NCBI GenBank assembly: GCA_950022655.1
Contig: OX465584.1
Span: 31,190,988-31,254,987, forward strand
Reading direction: 5' to 3'
DNA length: 64,000 nucleotides
Source: Alentia gelatinosa
Taxonomy: Eukaryota > Annelida > Polychaeta > Phyllodocida > Polynoidae
The notes beneath the pieces are model-generated. The model was not told the DNA's origin and made no database searches. It was given only the letters and a program-made list of their open reading frames with translations. Shown here piece by piece: positions 53,601-64,000 of this stretch. A program made the position numbers and the translations under genes. How positions within the stretch are numbered: the first letter of the stretch is position 1; every line of letters starts with the position of its first letter.

Positions 53601-56600
53601 AACACAACATAAAATAGGCAGATTTATATCATCTACACTTTACTGTCGTGTATTTATGCTGACATCACTCAGGGAATCTCAGTTCGTGCACTAGAAATGC
53701 AAAGTGGCATCTACTCAAGATAAATGGGCCACCATTGAACGATCATGGTCGTGGTGCCGCATATCTGTAGCCTACATGAATGCCTGAATCATGATAGGAG
53801 CGTTCACCGCTTGTGGTTATTTCAAGTGTCAGTCAGTGGATGCTGAGTAGGTCACTGCTAGAGGACATTTATTTCAGAACGTACCATTAATTCGCTCAAC
53901 CATTAGCACTGCTGAGCATTTTTTTATTGATCGTTGAAGTAACAATCTTGCACAGGCACGGCTACAAATTTACTGGAGGCAAAAATAGATGAGATTAATA
54001 CCGGAGTGTTGGTGGTATTGTTCTATGTGTCATGTTTTGTGGAGTTATAATTGTATTCGGTGCTATTTTGGTGGTATCATTGCGCGACTCAGCAACAAAT
54101 GACAAAAATAACTCGGAGTACAGGAAATACAAGAGGCCTTTGACCATCAGGAAACTTCTAATGTTATATGTACAGTTTTTGTCTCCAGTAATATCAAATC
54201 AATCCTTTACATTCCTTTACAAATGCGTCAACCACTATACGTATACTATTGAAGAACTGTACTGTAAGAATTATTATATGAACAGAGTCCGATTAAATCA
54301 ATTCATGATAGAATTACCTGAAAGCCATTCAAAGATGTCCAATGTTTAATTGTACATGTATTCTTATGACATCTTCCACTTGAGACTCTTTAAAGATTTG
54401 ACATTTATCATTTTTATATACCATGTCTTATTTCAATTCCATGCCTTGATTCATCACAATCGTTGTATTTGTTAATAGATAACCACCTACCATGCTACGA
54501 TGCACTCGCAAATAAGGATCTATTTTTGGATAGAAAGATACCATGCAAGAGCCCAGGCCTGACCCATAAGGCAGGTGGATTGTGCCCACCGACTTATATC
54601 CGTGAGGGCGTGTTTGTCAGTAGTTCACGCGAGCATCTCCTCCCATGTCCGAGCTGCTCACAGCTGCTCGAGGACCCGTATCGGCCCCTAGCGGCGACTG
54701 GTAATGGCATTGTGTTGTAGGACATCTGCTTGGTCCGGTTAGAAGCTGCTCAGAGTTGTTTGGCAGAGAGTGCAGAGGATCGCTGCAACAGTGGGACTCA
54801 TAAATGCCAAATGTTGTTTTCCCCTGTGGCATGCCAATGCACCCCTACGCACGCAATAGAATGAGATTAGGTGAAGCTGTAAGTCTAGTGGGAACAACAA
54901 GGAAGTTTATTATGGTATAACGACCCGGAAATACCAGTTATTCATCTCTTACAGAATATTAGAACCGTTATGACATGACAAAGGTACCAGAACCAGTCAG
55001 GGGCCCATTGAATAATCTAGGCTCGTACATGAAGACCTTTTTCTGTACCTCGTACCTCGTATTGAAGTCCGCTCGCTAAGACTGTCCTAGTCGTCCATGA
55101 GTGTTGAATGAAGATGACCTACATCGTCCCTGGGTCTCATTGGCGTACAGAAAAGGGTCTTCACCTGTAAGGCAATACTATTATACAGGCCCCAGTCTAC
55201 TTCATACCGTCGAAGATCAATGCAAACTGAACAAGATTGCAACAAACAATCGATAACTTTTAGTATATCCACTATCCTAACATGGTGGATAGATAATCTT
55301 AAGTATTATTAAAATCTATGGATTAATGTAAAGTGAACAGTCAGTCCTTTGATCAAGTTATCACTATCAACGTATGCGTCATTTCCCTATACTACTTACA
55401 CATTCACATTTAAAACTCGATGTGTGTTTTTAGTACAAATGACAACAGATACTAGTTTTTAATCACACTTTTAAAAACTGCATATACAATAGCTGTATGT
55501 TGACAGATGTCATGGCAATGTCTCATTGGTAGTTAAGTAAGCTCATTTACATGAGAGAGCTATGCCGATACTGTGGTGTTACCCATTAATGTCCCGTTCG
55601 GGCTGTAACAAAGATTCATCTACATGTTTAAACACTCTGTGTCTCTATTAGAATTATGCCCTAGCTTGCTCCCCCTTAGTCATTACTGCTGGAGCGGTTG
55701 CTTGTTACCACAATCATCCCTCCCGTTTGATGACTGTGTGATCAATATAGCGTGTATTCTAGAGGCGTTCTCCCGGCGATAACGCCTATTAATTACGCCT
55801 TGTTAATAAAGTATTCAGCTGAGGAGGCGAGTATTTTACATCTGTTCCCCTGATTAAAATAGACTACCTCATATCCCACGCTTCCCTGCACACCGGGCCG
55901 CTAACAAAGCTGTCCCGCACTCCCTCCAGTACCTCACCGCCCCCGCCACAGCATCCCCACCCGACTCCTCACACCCTCCATCTTTCCCCTGCTCTGCCTA
56001 ACACCCATGGCTCCCCCGTGAAGGGACATTATTCACTTACAGGCCTCCCCTGCCTCCACTCATCGCCGTTTAGACTTAGGGGGAGGGCCCCGCACTCTTT
56101 TGGTTTATTTTACTTCCTCCGTGATATACCCCCTAGAGATTCTTCACCACCCCAGTTCCCTTCTATGTCTCTTCTACTTTACACGTTTAGATTGAAATTA
56201 TACCATCAAATACATAGGAGGAATGTTATTTGTTATCAGATTAAATCCTGAATTCGCCTTAAATACGCGATAAATATCTCGATTGCTCTGTATTTTCAAT
56301 AGGAAAAACAAATGAATTTTCACATAATTTCTCCAGATAGATATACTCTTGCATCTTCTCCCCTTAACCGCCTCCTACATGTCTAGCGAGAAGCTTTGTC
56401 CCCAGTCACCCGTAAATCTGTGCCAACCCACTACTCCTTTAAGACGGATATATTGCCCCACCAGCACTTCACCTTCCCACCGTAGATAGATATAATTGTC
56501 CATTTGCCATTCCTTCACTGTCGTTCTACTTCTCTCACTCCCGCGTCTATCTCTTTGCAGCAACCAAGGCGGACTTTCCAGTATGCGTCCTCTGGCATTA

Positions 56601-56602
56601 TC
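50628..56602. other. Gene-free stretch
   Basis: About 6 kb with no supportable gene. Points of note are a GC-richer part at 51590-51830, a G/A-rich patch at 52890-52970 and a homeodomain-like ctattaattacgcc near 55787. An ATG-initiated 105-codon frame at 54032-54349 starts hydrophobic (MFCGVIIVFGAILVVSL) but has no recognised family, conservation or splice evidence. Confidence 0.4.
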
Positions 56603-56627
56603 ATTGGGGTTACCATGGCAACCCAAT
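56603..56627. promoter_or_regulatory. RFX X-box palindrome flanked by CCAAT boxes
   Basis: GTTACCATGGCAAC (56609-56622) is an excellent RFX X-box. An inverted CCAAT (attgg, 56603-56607) and a direct CCAAT (56623-56627) flank it, making the whole 25 bp a near-perfect palindrome. X-boxes with NF-Y sites mark promoters regulated by RFX factors (cilia genes, for example). Binding is inferred. Confidence 0.45.
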
Positions 56628-56695
56628 CTCCATACCAGAGCCAGCCAGCCTCCTCCACCCCTGTCTGTCGGCAGCGACTGTGACGTCATTCTCAC

Positions 56696-56791
56696 GTGAC
56701 CATCAAGCGTCCCATTCATGCGGCCCCATTGAGCCTCGTTGCGGGCACCGATTCCTACGCTGATGACGTTCAAGGACACCGGGCCCGCCAT
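56696..56791 (-). CDS. Possible first coding exon, unknown protein
   Basis: On the minus strand an ATG at 56791 in strong context (cagcATGGCG) opens 32 codons that begin MAGPVSLNVISVGIGARNEA and continue QWGRMNGTLDGH. They end at a donor CAC|GTGAGA on a codon boundary. An ETS-type acttccggt lies about 35 bp upstream (minus sense), and the ATGGCGG itself fits a YY1-type site, as in many housekeeping promoters. The RFX palindrome lies about 75 bp inside the putative intron. I do not recognise the peptide and found no second exon. Confidence 0.3.
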
Positions 56792-58276
56792 GCTGAAAGC
56801 TGAGTGAGTAAACCACCGGAAGTACTCACCCAAGGTAGAGCCGCGGCGCTATCGTGGGAAAGAATCACTCATCTAAATGCTCTCATCTTACGCTCATACA
56901 TGATTATTCTCTAATTTAGATTAAAATATCTTGAATAAATCCTAGCCTTGCACAAATACTATTATATGAGATGAATTGATTCTGATTATATGTAAATTAT
57001 TGATTCAGAGTTTGAACTTCTTCAGTTATTATATTTATTATGGATGACATCAACTCATTGTATTTTATTTAGAGGAATCAAAGCTGCTGTATGAAAAGTG
57101 CCGTATGAAAAGCAAACTATTCTCCAAGAGTAAGAGCTCCTTGGATGTAAACATGTATTATAATTCACTTTATATCACATTGTTATTTTCTCCCATTTCC
57201 TGCAAAATATACACTGATCACTTAAAAACTACTTATATTCAACACCCCCTACCCAGTTAACCGGGGTTAACATGCATATGCTATTGCCGAAGACTACCCA
57301 GTTAGTCTGATAGGGGATATGGTCCTACAGCCATGTCTGCTTCCTCGTCAGAAATTGGGGAAGACACAGCCTCTTAATGAGGATGTAATTGTGTTTCTGG
57401 CGGCGGCCTAATTAGCCCAACTTACCCGTGGGGGAGAGGTTCTGGCCAGTCCTACATGTGCTCACGTCGGATTTAGTGCCCAACATGTGACCCCTTGTGC
57501 AGAAAATGTCACCCATGAATTTTTGATGCATTTAATTTGTCCGACACGATAGATGCCGATTCTAACCTTTGTAAGTAAGTTTGCCTTCGCCCACTCTTCC
57601 ACCTGTAGGAGTAAATGATGGCATTTAACCACCGCCGTTCCAAGCATGTGTGCAGCTGGTATTTCTTCTCATTTTATTGTATCCTTTTAGTCTTCCCTTG
57701 GATGAAGTGTTAAGTTATCGCTAAATTTTTAGGTGACCTTAGCGTGAGTTTAATTTTAGCTAAAGATGTCCCATTATAAAGAAAGCTAAGGGCGGTCTTT
57801 ACTCCCACCTGCCATCCAATTATAAGCGGGGAGAGCTATATTTTGACCACTAGGTCCTTTTGACCTTCATATCAAAACGTTTAAGGACTTTACCTTATGA
57901 TGACTGATATAATTGACGGAATGCGATGCCCCCCATCTCCCATCCTTTCCTTTCCCTGGATTATCCCTGATAACTCGGACAATACGTGTACTTGAGTTGC
58001 TCTTTCTTGTGTCTTAGACTACGGGTTATTGTCTATACTGAGGATACTAGATGTCATGAAGGCCCATGCTTCTGAGAGGTCGTTTGCCAAGTGTTGTGCC
58101 GCTGTCTGCTTGCGTGTTTAGCCCGCGAGAGTTCTTCTTTTCCACTTTCCAGGTAGTTGTTAAAGTTAATAATAAACTGGATGGGGGATAAAAAAAGAGC
58201 GGAGTTGGATGATTGGTTTTGAACAGGTCTGTCCAGCGTTCTGGCGCTAGTGGTGTGATGGTGCGACTAGGTGGCG
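56792..58276. other. Gene-free stretch
   Basis: AT-rich then mixed sequence between the possible minus-strand gene start and the CpG-rich region. No feature supported. Confidence 0.4.
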
Positions 58277-58303
58277 TTGGTGGTGGTGGTGGTGGTGGTG
58301 GTG
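58277..58303. repeat. (GGT)n microsatellite
   Basis: About nine uninterrupted ggt triplets. On the minus strand this reads as poly-proline in an otherwise unconvincing frame. Confidence 0.9.
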
Positions 58304-58699
58304 CATTTTTCTGCTGACTGAACTTGAGTGCGTGGGAGGAGCGACCATGTTTGATTAGCGTATGCGTTTGGTGTAGAGAAAGGAACAAGACAAGAGAAGG
58401 ATATTGGTAGATAAAACGTGTTGGGGGAGGGCGGTGATGGGAACGAACTGGATATATCATGATCAGGCCATCAAGTTATTAAATGAATTAGATACGATGC
58501 TAAACCCCTATTGGCATTTAGAATTACATCAATATGAACTGGCCACGAGTTTTTCACTCAGCCTGTTGTAACAGGCATTGTGAGCATTGTCCTGTGTCGC
58601 CTGTGCATCCTTCACCTCTCCCTCCTCCTGTTCTTATACCTCATCCAGGCGCTGTCCAGTTAGACCTATTATTAAAAGCTGCCACAGGCCGGTCCCGCT

Positions 58700-58865
58700 A
58701 CCTCCTCGTCCCCCCGACCCCCACCCTCCCACACACCGCTCCGCGCCGCCGCGTCGCTGACATCCACTAAAGCCAAGCCGGGTTCGGTGTTCGTTCCCAG
58801 CCCGGAGGAACTACCGGCGGCGGGTCAGCGGCGCGCAGCAGCCGTCTGGAACCTGGCACCGCGCC
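58700..58865 (+). other. Possible non-coding first exon with strong donor
   Basis: CpG-rich sequence ends at a consensus donor GCC|GTAAGT (GT at 58866-58867). No conserved frame is evident, so it would be 5' UTR. The 5' end is a guess. It could splice to any downstream exon of the right-hand gene. Confidence 0.3.
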
Positions 58866-60210
58866 GTAAGTACGTCCCCACGATACGTAGGCAAAGCATT
58901 GCTGCACCGCTTCCCAGCTCGACTATTGCTCTTCCACCGCCCGCCACTACTTCAACCATCACCGCTGTCTCCACGATCACGGTGTGGGAAAGTAGCGGGC
59001 TACTATGGCCAACCCTACCTCGGCATTATAGAGAGGAGGGTCTGGCCTGGTCGTCCTGTGGACGGGACGGGAGTGTAAGCACGACCTGCACGGCGGAACC
59101 GCGCCCGCGACTGTGTATGTGCGGCCAGTGGGACAGAGATTACCGCGCCGAGTGAAGCCGAGTCGAGGCAGCGTCAGCGGCGGCTGGCGGCTGGCGGTGG
59201 GCTGGCAGGAGGAGGAGGAGCAGGAGGAGGAGGAGGCGGAGGGGAGGGGGCAGCGTGGAGACTCGGTGGGCGGCGGTGCGCACTCACTTGGGTCGATGCC
59301 GTTCTGAGACTCTTCTCGGTCCGTCGTGAGCCGGTCGGGGGCACGACGATGCGCGGGAGACGCAGACACCACCTCCCGTGGTGGCCGCGACCAGCGTCGC
59401 CTGTAGCGTGAGAACCGACCACCACTGGCGGTTACCCCCTAGACGTGTTTATACCCACACCAGCGGCATCTGTATACCCACCCACCTACTTACCGTGACG
59501 GGCCGCGCTGACAAACTAGAGAGGACGACACCTACCACTCCTCCTACCACTACACCGCTCTCGTCTGGCCTCGTCCCACCACGAGACGAGGCCGTGGGCC
59601 CTGGTGTGTTCCTGTTTCTCCAGTCGACGATCGCGCCTGGGTCACCGCCGCCGTCGGCTTGGTCGTCGGCGCATGGAGAGGTGACCATGGACGGGAGCCG
59701 TGGGAGCGTCGTCGCCACCACTGCTGCCGTCCCCTTCGCCGTCGTATCTCCGACGGCGACGTTTCTGCTGCGGCGGAAGGGCGCGGGCCACGGTGTGCCT
59801 CGTTCCTAGCCCGTGGACGGAGAGTCCCTCGGCTGGCAGAGCGGGGAGTCGGGAGGGAGTGCCGGGCAGGCGGCAACCGGCGGGCGCCCGGAGGACGCCG
59901 GGTCTTGCGTTAACCTAGGGAAGGTCACGTCCATCCCTATCGACATATTACTCAGTGTCCTCCCCGCTACTGTATTGCATCTGAAACGGGGACTGTCACA
60001 GGAGGAGACACACGTCTGCACAGACACGAGGAGGAGTAGGAGGTGGTGGGGATCTACTGTGGGCGGTGGTGGGAGAAATACCTGGAGGACAGGCAAAGTG
60101 GGCGTGGGAGGAGAAAGAGGAGGCAGGCCACGCTTGGACAACCACTACCCACACCAACACATTCTGTTTGCTCCGCCGCTGCCACATACACACAACGCAT
60201 GCGCAGACCA

Positions 60211-60728
60211 TAGGGACGCAAGGCATCACTTCCGGTTTGGTCGTCGACCGAGGATCGTGACCAAGGGGAAGGGGAACAGGAAACGCTCGCCGTGGGAGCG
60301 GCGGAGGGTGGAGGAAGGCGCCCCCCGAACCTGGAGCGTCCTGGGCTGGCAGGGGCGACGCCCAGCGGCGGACGGGCGGCGGCGGCGGACGGGGGCTGCC
60401 GCGCCCCGCAAGGTGGCCAGCCCCACCACCTCCACCACCAGCCCCGCCACCACCATCACCACCACCACCACCCACAGCAATACCACCACCACCTGCACCA
60501 CCAGTCTCTCCAGCAGCAGCAGCAGCAGCAGCGATCCCCGCAGCTGCCGCAGCAGCAGCAGGCGGTGTCTACGGTGTCGACGTCGCCGGCCAGCTCCTCC
60601 CCGGAGGTAGGGAGAATGCGGGAGCCGCTAACCCCTCACCACCATCACTCATCGTCTGCGTCCTCAACGCCGCACCAACGATGGTCCCCCAGCAGGCTCC
60701 GACGGGAGCGGGTCAAACTGTGTGTAAC
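60211..60728 (+). CDS. Alternative first exon A, His/Gln-rich frame
   Basis: A frame open from just after a TAG at 60211 to the donor at 60728 (AAC|GTAAGC) reads poly-His (H8 with further H-rich runs), then seven CAG-encoded Gln (60511-60531), then Ser/Pro-rich sequence and SRLRRERVKLCV. There is no ATG in this frame before 60616, where aga-ATG-cgg is in fair context. So either coding starts at 60616 (37 codons plus two bases), or the His/Gln part is reached by upstream splicing or a non-AUG start. NRF-1- and ETS-type motifs sit just before 60240. The exon ends two bases into a codon, matching the 63555 exon. A longer, overlapping frame (59813-60610) is likely a GC shadow. Confidence 0.45.
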
Positions 60729-60765
60729 GTAAGCCTGCCCCCTCTCCATCTGCTCTACTCAGCCA

Positions 60766-60812
60766 ACTACTACTAGCACTAGTAGTGGTAGTAGTAGTAC
60801 TACTACTGCTAC
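60766..60812. repeat. Inverted ACT/AGT triplet repeats
   Basis: Runs of ACT triplets and AGT triplets alternate, giving two adjacent hairpins. The right one contains the perfect 18-bp palindrome AGTAGTAGTACTACTACT, and the left one has a 7-bp stem around gcac. It lies about 40 bp into the intron after exon A's donor. Confidence 0.8.
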
Positions 60813-61864
60813 CTGTGTAGAAGTTTTCTTTTTTTAACCGCAAATCAGTAACTTCCACCAGATTTATCATTATATCTGATGTTGCTGCTCCGACTTTACT
60901 AATCGACCTCCCTCCCTCCCTCCCCATCCATCTAAGTGGCGAGAAACTCCTACGACCTGGACTAATTTGGAATATGACCATGTGATCCTTGGAACAAATG
61001 ACCCTTGATCTGCACCCGACCCCTTACCAGGAAGCTCCCCGATTAACCCAAAGCCAATAGTCATTATCATATACAGTAATGACTGTTACTTGGCCTTTCA
61101 GCAGTTATACCTGCAAACAACGCCAAAGGAATACCCCTTGTAACTACATTGATTTTGACTTTGACCTTGACATTGACTCGATGTTCTGACAGTGACTGGA
61201 ACTGACACTAAGACTGTGACAGTGACGATGACCTTCGCTGAGACTCAGCTTTCTAACGACCTGTGTGACAACCCCAATCTCCCAATCCACCGGTTTTCTT
61301 TGTAGTATGACAGGAGAACCTTAAAAGGACAGCATAGACGTGGGATTGTAGTGGGTTTAACCTCGGGCGAGTATCAGACCCGTGTCTATAGGTGTCCGTC
61401 TCAATACGGCGCCTTGGCACAGCGCAGAACGCCGCTTCTGACGCCGTTAATGTCATTCTAGCTCCGCAGTCAATGACAACAGCGGCGCAGCAGCCGACTC
61501 GCCACAGGCTGCGACGAGCGTCTCCCGCCAAATCTCGTTCCCCTCCCGCCACCGCTCTAACCGCCCCAGAGCCACATGAACATGCACGATCAAACCCAGC
61601 AGCAGCAGCATACCCAGCACGACGAGCTAGTATAGCCCGACCCCGCCTGCCTCCCTCTCCCCGCCTCTCCCGGTCTCCCTTTCTCACTCTCCTCTCGCGT
61701 TTTATTCCTCACTCTCGCTTTCTCTCGCTCTGCATCTCTCGAGCGCCGCGGCCGCCGCGGCAGGCACTGCCTCACTCTCCCTCCCTTGGCTGTATTGGAA
61801 TGGATGGGTGACGTCATGGCCACCGAGCGCGCATGCTCGTGAGAAAGAAAGAGTGAAAGCCAAT
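60813..61864. other. Intron/5' flank between alternative first exons
   Basis: Contains a stretch at 61145-61240 of irregular six-base units (ttgact, ttgacc, agtgac) and the CpG-rich sequence leading to exon B. Long frames near 61253-61811 lie on both strands and look like GC-composition artefacts. Confidence 0.4.
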
Positions 61865-61893
61865 ATGAGCGATGGAGAAGATGCCCCGGAATG
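61865..61893 (+). CDS. Alternative first exon B (short acidic start)
   Basis: An ATG at 61865 with A at -3 encodes MSDGEDAPE and then two bases (TG) before a donor AATG|GTAAGA. Spliced to 63555 it would give MSDGEDAPE-C followed by VEKYQNRFSW. A CRE (61809-61816) and an NRF-1-like site lie about 40-55 bp upstream, a sensible core-promoter distance. MSD-type starts with acidic residues are common in intracellular proteins. This is the start I find most natural. Confidence 0.5.
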
Positions 61894-62500
61894 GTAAGAG
61901 GCCTGTGGACATACCGATCGTGCGTGTGACTAGCACTGACCGCCCGCACTTGGATGAAGGCTGGGTATTAGATGACTACATTGGATTTTACCTCGGCATC
62001 TCAGTTCCCTTCCGTCTCTGAGGCCTCCGTGGATTTTTACTGCTTTGTTCCCACGCCCGTTCTCCTCCTCCCCCCTCTGCCTCTCTTCTCTCTATCATGA
62101 CTGTCTCTGTGTCTCCTCCCCCTCTGACTTCTCTGACTCCTTGTTCAGTTTGCCCTCTGTGTCTCTCCTCTACACAGAGGTTTTTGTGGTATTGACGGCG
62201 CGTTGGTTGTGTGCTTTTATCTGAGCTAACGTAGTTGTGATCTGGTAGACGCTTTGGCTTCAGTTCTCTCAGTAGGGATGGCTTGGCTTGACACCCGGTC
62301 GTCTCACCTCCGTTCTACCCCTGCGTGTCGCCCCCTCCCTCCACCTCTCCCTCCCTCCTCCCTCCTGCTGCTGTTTCCTTCTAGTCTTGTTGAATGTCGG
62401 CTGTTACCGACATGGACGACAACAGACGCCGACAAACGCAATGCCGCCTGTGGCTGGCGCGGGCGGCTGGGTGGGGCGGACACGGGGAGGGACGGGCGCA
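61894..62500. other. Intron/5' flank
   Basis: Pyrimidine-rich (tctctctg, ctcctccc) and then CpG-rich. No separate gene seen. Confidence 0.4.
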
Positions 62501-62583
62501 ATGGCCGACACACCGGGGAACGCAGCGGGCGTCTCCCGCTGTGACCTTAGGATAGCTCACCCGCCGAGTCAGCGGGGGCGGAG
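62501..62583 (+). CDS. Alternative first exon C
   Basis: An ATG at 62501 (gcaATGGCC, good context) opens MADTPGNAAGVSRCDLRIAH and then PPSQRGR plus two bases (AG) before a weaker donor GAG|GTAGGT. The phase again fits the 63555 exon (joined codon AGC, Ser). CpG-rich surroundings. Support is less than for exon B because the donor is weaker and GC-rich frames are common here. Confidence 0.33.
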
Positions 62584-63554
62584 GTAGGTTAGGCCAGGTT
62601 AGGGACTCAACAGGACGCAACGGTCCGAGATCAATACTGTGTGACTGTATGTGATTGGATGCGGTTCTCGGGACCGTATAGGTCTACACGGGTATGTATT
62701 GGTTGTTTATCTCCCTGAGTACACACATAAAAGGCAATTGGCCTCAGGCGGGGCACCGCCAATGAATGGATGGCTCGTGGGTGGTATTAAAGATGTCTAG
62801 GTTTCTAGGCTTTTGCAATGGGTCGGGTGATAGGGACTGGGCTCATCCCATCGACCTCTCCAGCCCACCTTCCCACAATGGTTTGTGTGCGACGTGGTAA
62901 CGACAACCGACCGACCGACCGGCGGCAAGCAGCCTCCTCCTGTACCCCCGACCACCTGCTGATGCCGCCAAGGACACGACAGACACACAGACTGACAGAG
63001 CCATACCCCCTCTCAATCCCCCTTACGAAAAAAGCTCTGCCCTTGTGGTCCACCCGACCCCCGTGTGTGGGCATGTGGTAGAGCCGTGACCCGCCTTGGC
63101 GGTGGGATCGGTAAGCGCGGGAGCCGGCTGTTTAGAGGACGGTCAGGGCAGCCGACGTCCTTGACTCCCCAGCTGAATGTCCTACATAATAAAATCCCAC
63201 CCGGAGCCACTAGCCAAGTGACGTCCTACCCCTCCCGCTCTGCTACACGGCAGTGGTTCTACTGTCAAGCGGTCATACAGGCATTATTGGGTAGCAATGT
63301 TAACATCCACCCTTCAGTTACTTCCCCAGCCCTCCATGATCAGTGTATATTTATATCCACCCGGTTCCCTCCTCACCCCCCACCCCCGAACGGCAGGAGC
63401 AGCAGCAGCAGCCTTTGACAAAAAAAAGACAATAATGGTTAGGTCCAAGTGTTTGCTGTGTTTCCCGCAGTATTCCGATGCTTAAGTTCAGCCCGCCTAG
63501 CCTTGCCTAGCTAGTGGTAGTGAAAGCTCTGCTTTTGTTTTCTTTTTATTGCAG
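62584..63554 (+). other. Intron upstream of the 63555 exon
   Basis: Contains short simple repeats (accgaccgaccgaccgg near 62908, gcagcagcagcagc near 63399). It ends with a clear polypyrimidine tract and acceptor (tttgttttctttttattgcag). Frames on both strands near 62800-63420 are not supported as coding. Confidence 0.55.
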
Positions 63555-63686
63555 CGTGGAGAAATACCAAAATCGTTTTAGCTGGCTCAAAGATTCTAAG
63601 TTTATACAGGATCTGGAAAATGATTCGGTTGATTCGGAACTACTGGATGAAGAGCTGTCCGCCCTACAGGAGGAAGAGATCCTTAC
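63555..63686 (+). CDS. Internal coding exon, acidic protein of unknown family
   Basis: A 132-nt exon with a textbook acceptor (pyrimidine tract, gcag|C) and donor (CTTAC|GTGAGT). After one base completing a split codon it reads VEKYQNRFSWLKDSKFIQDL, then ENDSVDSELLDEELSALQEE, then EIL plus two bases. Both ends are phase 2, so the exon is symmetric and could be skipped without frameshift. The segment is rich in Asp/Glu and Leu and probably helical, with a basic/aromatic start (KYQNRFSWLKDSKF). I do not recognise the family. The gene continues beyond the window. Confidence 0.8.
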
Positions 63687-64000
63687 GTGAGTAATACATT
63701 TATGATCTTCATTTGAATCCTAGACATTGTCATAGTTTAACCTGGTAATACACCCTGTTTGCATATACTACTCACTTATCTCTCAAGGTTGGAGTTAATC
63801 TTTGTGCAAATTTTGTGTGTAAACAGATATTACATGTCTAGTTAGGGTTTGATTCTAATAACAATGTATTTACTATCAATTCCTTATCTTTTCTAAATGT
63901 ACATACTTCTAATTAAGTCAATCAACAGTCAATATATTATATGGGCATCCTATACTAATTGGACCCTTTTTCTCCCATATTTTCATCACAGTGTTATTCA
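63687..64000 (+). other. Intron, runs off the window
   Basis: AT-rich sequence after the GTGAGT donor. No further exon before the window ends. Confidence 0.6.

Larger units (their letters stand above)
58560..62700 (+). promoter_or_regulatory. CpG-island-like promoter region of the right-hand gene
   Basis: GC and CpG content rise sharply compared with the preceding 58 kb. Many GC-rich frames on both strands overlap (a known effect of high GC), so length alone does not indicate coding. Promoter-type motifs include an NRF-1-like CGCATGCGCA (60196-60205), an ETS-like ACTTCCGG (60228-60235), a CRE TGACGTCA (61809-61816) and an NRF-1-like gcgcatgctc just after it. It contains several donor-ended candidate first exons. 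I read it as a broad, probably multi-promoter region. Confidence 0.65.

Noticed and set aside
54032..54349. 105-codon ATG frame with hydrophobic N-terminus
   Set aside because: Composition follows local AT richness after the first 20 residues; no family and no promoter evidence. Kept only as a note.
59813..60610. 265-codon plus-strand frame, the longest in the window
   Set aside because: It sits in very GC-rich DNA where stops are rare. Its C-terminal Ser/Arg runs are frame-shifted readings of the CAG and CAC repeats, and the frame ends without a donor that matches the next exon.

Overview
The window looks like a stretch of nuclear genome from an animal, most likely a marine invertebrate. 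The grounds are GT-AG spliced exons, long gene-free AT-rich stretches, a CpG-rich promoter region, non-LTR retrotransposon remnants, small inverted-repeat DNA transposons, (AT)n and other microsatellites, and short motifs that resemble bilaterian CTCF, RFX, NRF-1 and ETS sites. I see no operon, ribosome-binding-site pattern, CRISPR array or tRNA gene. A lophotrochozoan such as a mollusc or brachiopod is my guess, from the feel of the repeats; the sequence does not prove it.

Layout. From 1 to about 58.5 kb the window is essentially a gene desert. It holds two LINE remnants (6695-6925 and 11250-12104), at least four families of short inverted-repeat elements (6.1/8.3/24.1 kb, 12.75 kb, 38.3 kb, 46.7 kb), a fold-back element (36.1 kb) and a degenerate ~140-bp tandem array (18.0-19.4 kb). 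It also holds minisatellites (30.4, 41.4 and 50.5 kb) and several GC-rich islets that could be promoters or enhancers (17, 26.3, 29, 45, 47.6 and 49.8 kb). Three minus-strand open segments look protein-like, two of them ending at good splice donors, and are offered as low-confidence exons (2.3, 31.5 and 56.7 kb).

From about 58.6 to 62.7 kb the sequence becomes CpG-rich. This is the 5' end of the only gene I am confident about, on the plus strand and running off the right edge. A 132-nt coding exon at 63555-63686 has a good acceptor and donor and encodes an acidic segment. Upstream, three possible first coding exons (ending at 60728, 61893 and 62583) each finish at a GT donor in the same phase as that exon, so each could be joined to it. 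This suggests alternative promoters and N-termini for one gene. I do not recognise the protein. The long empty upstream region would fit a developmentally regulated gene, but that is inference.
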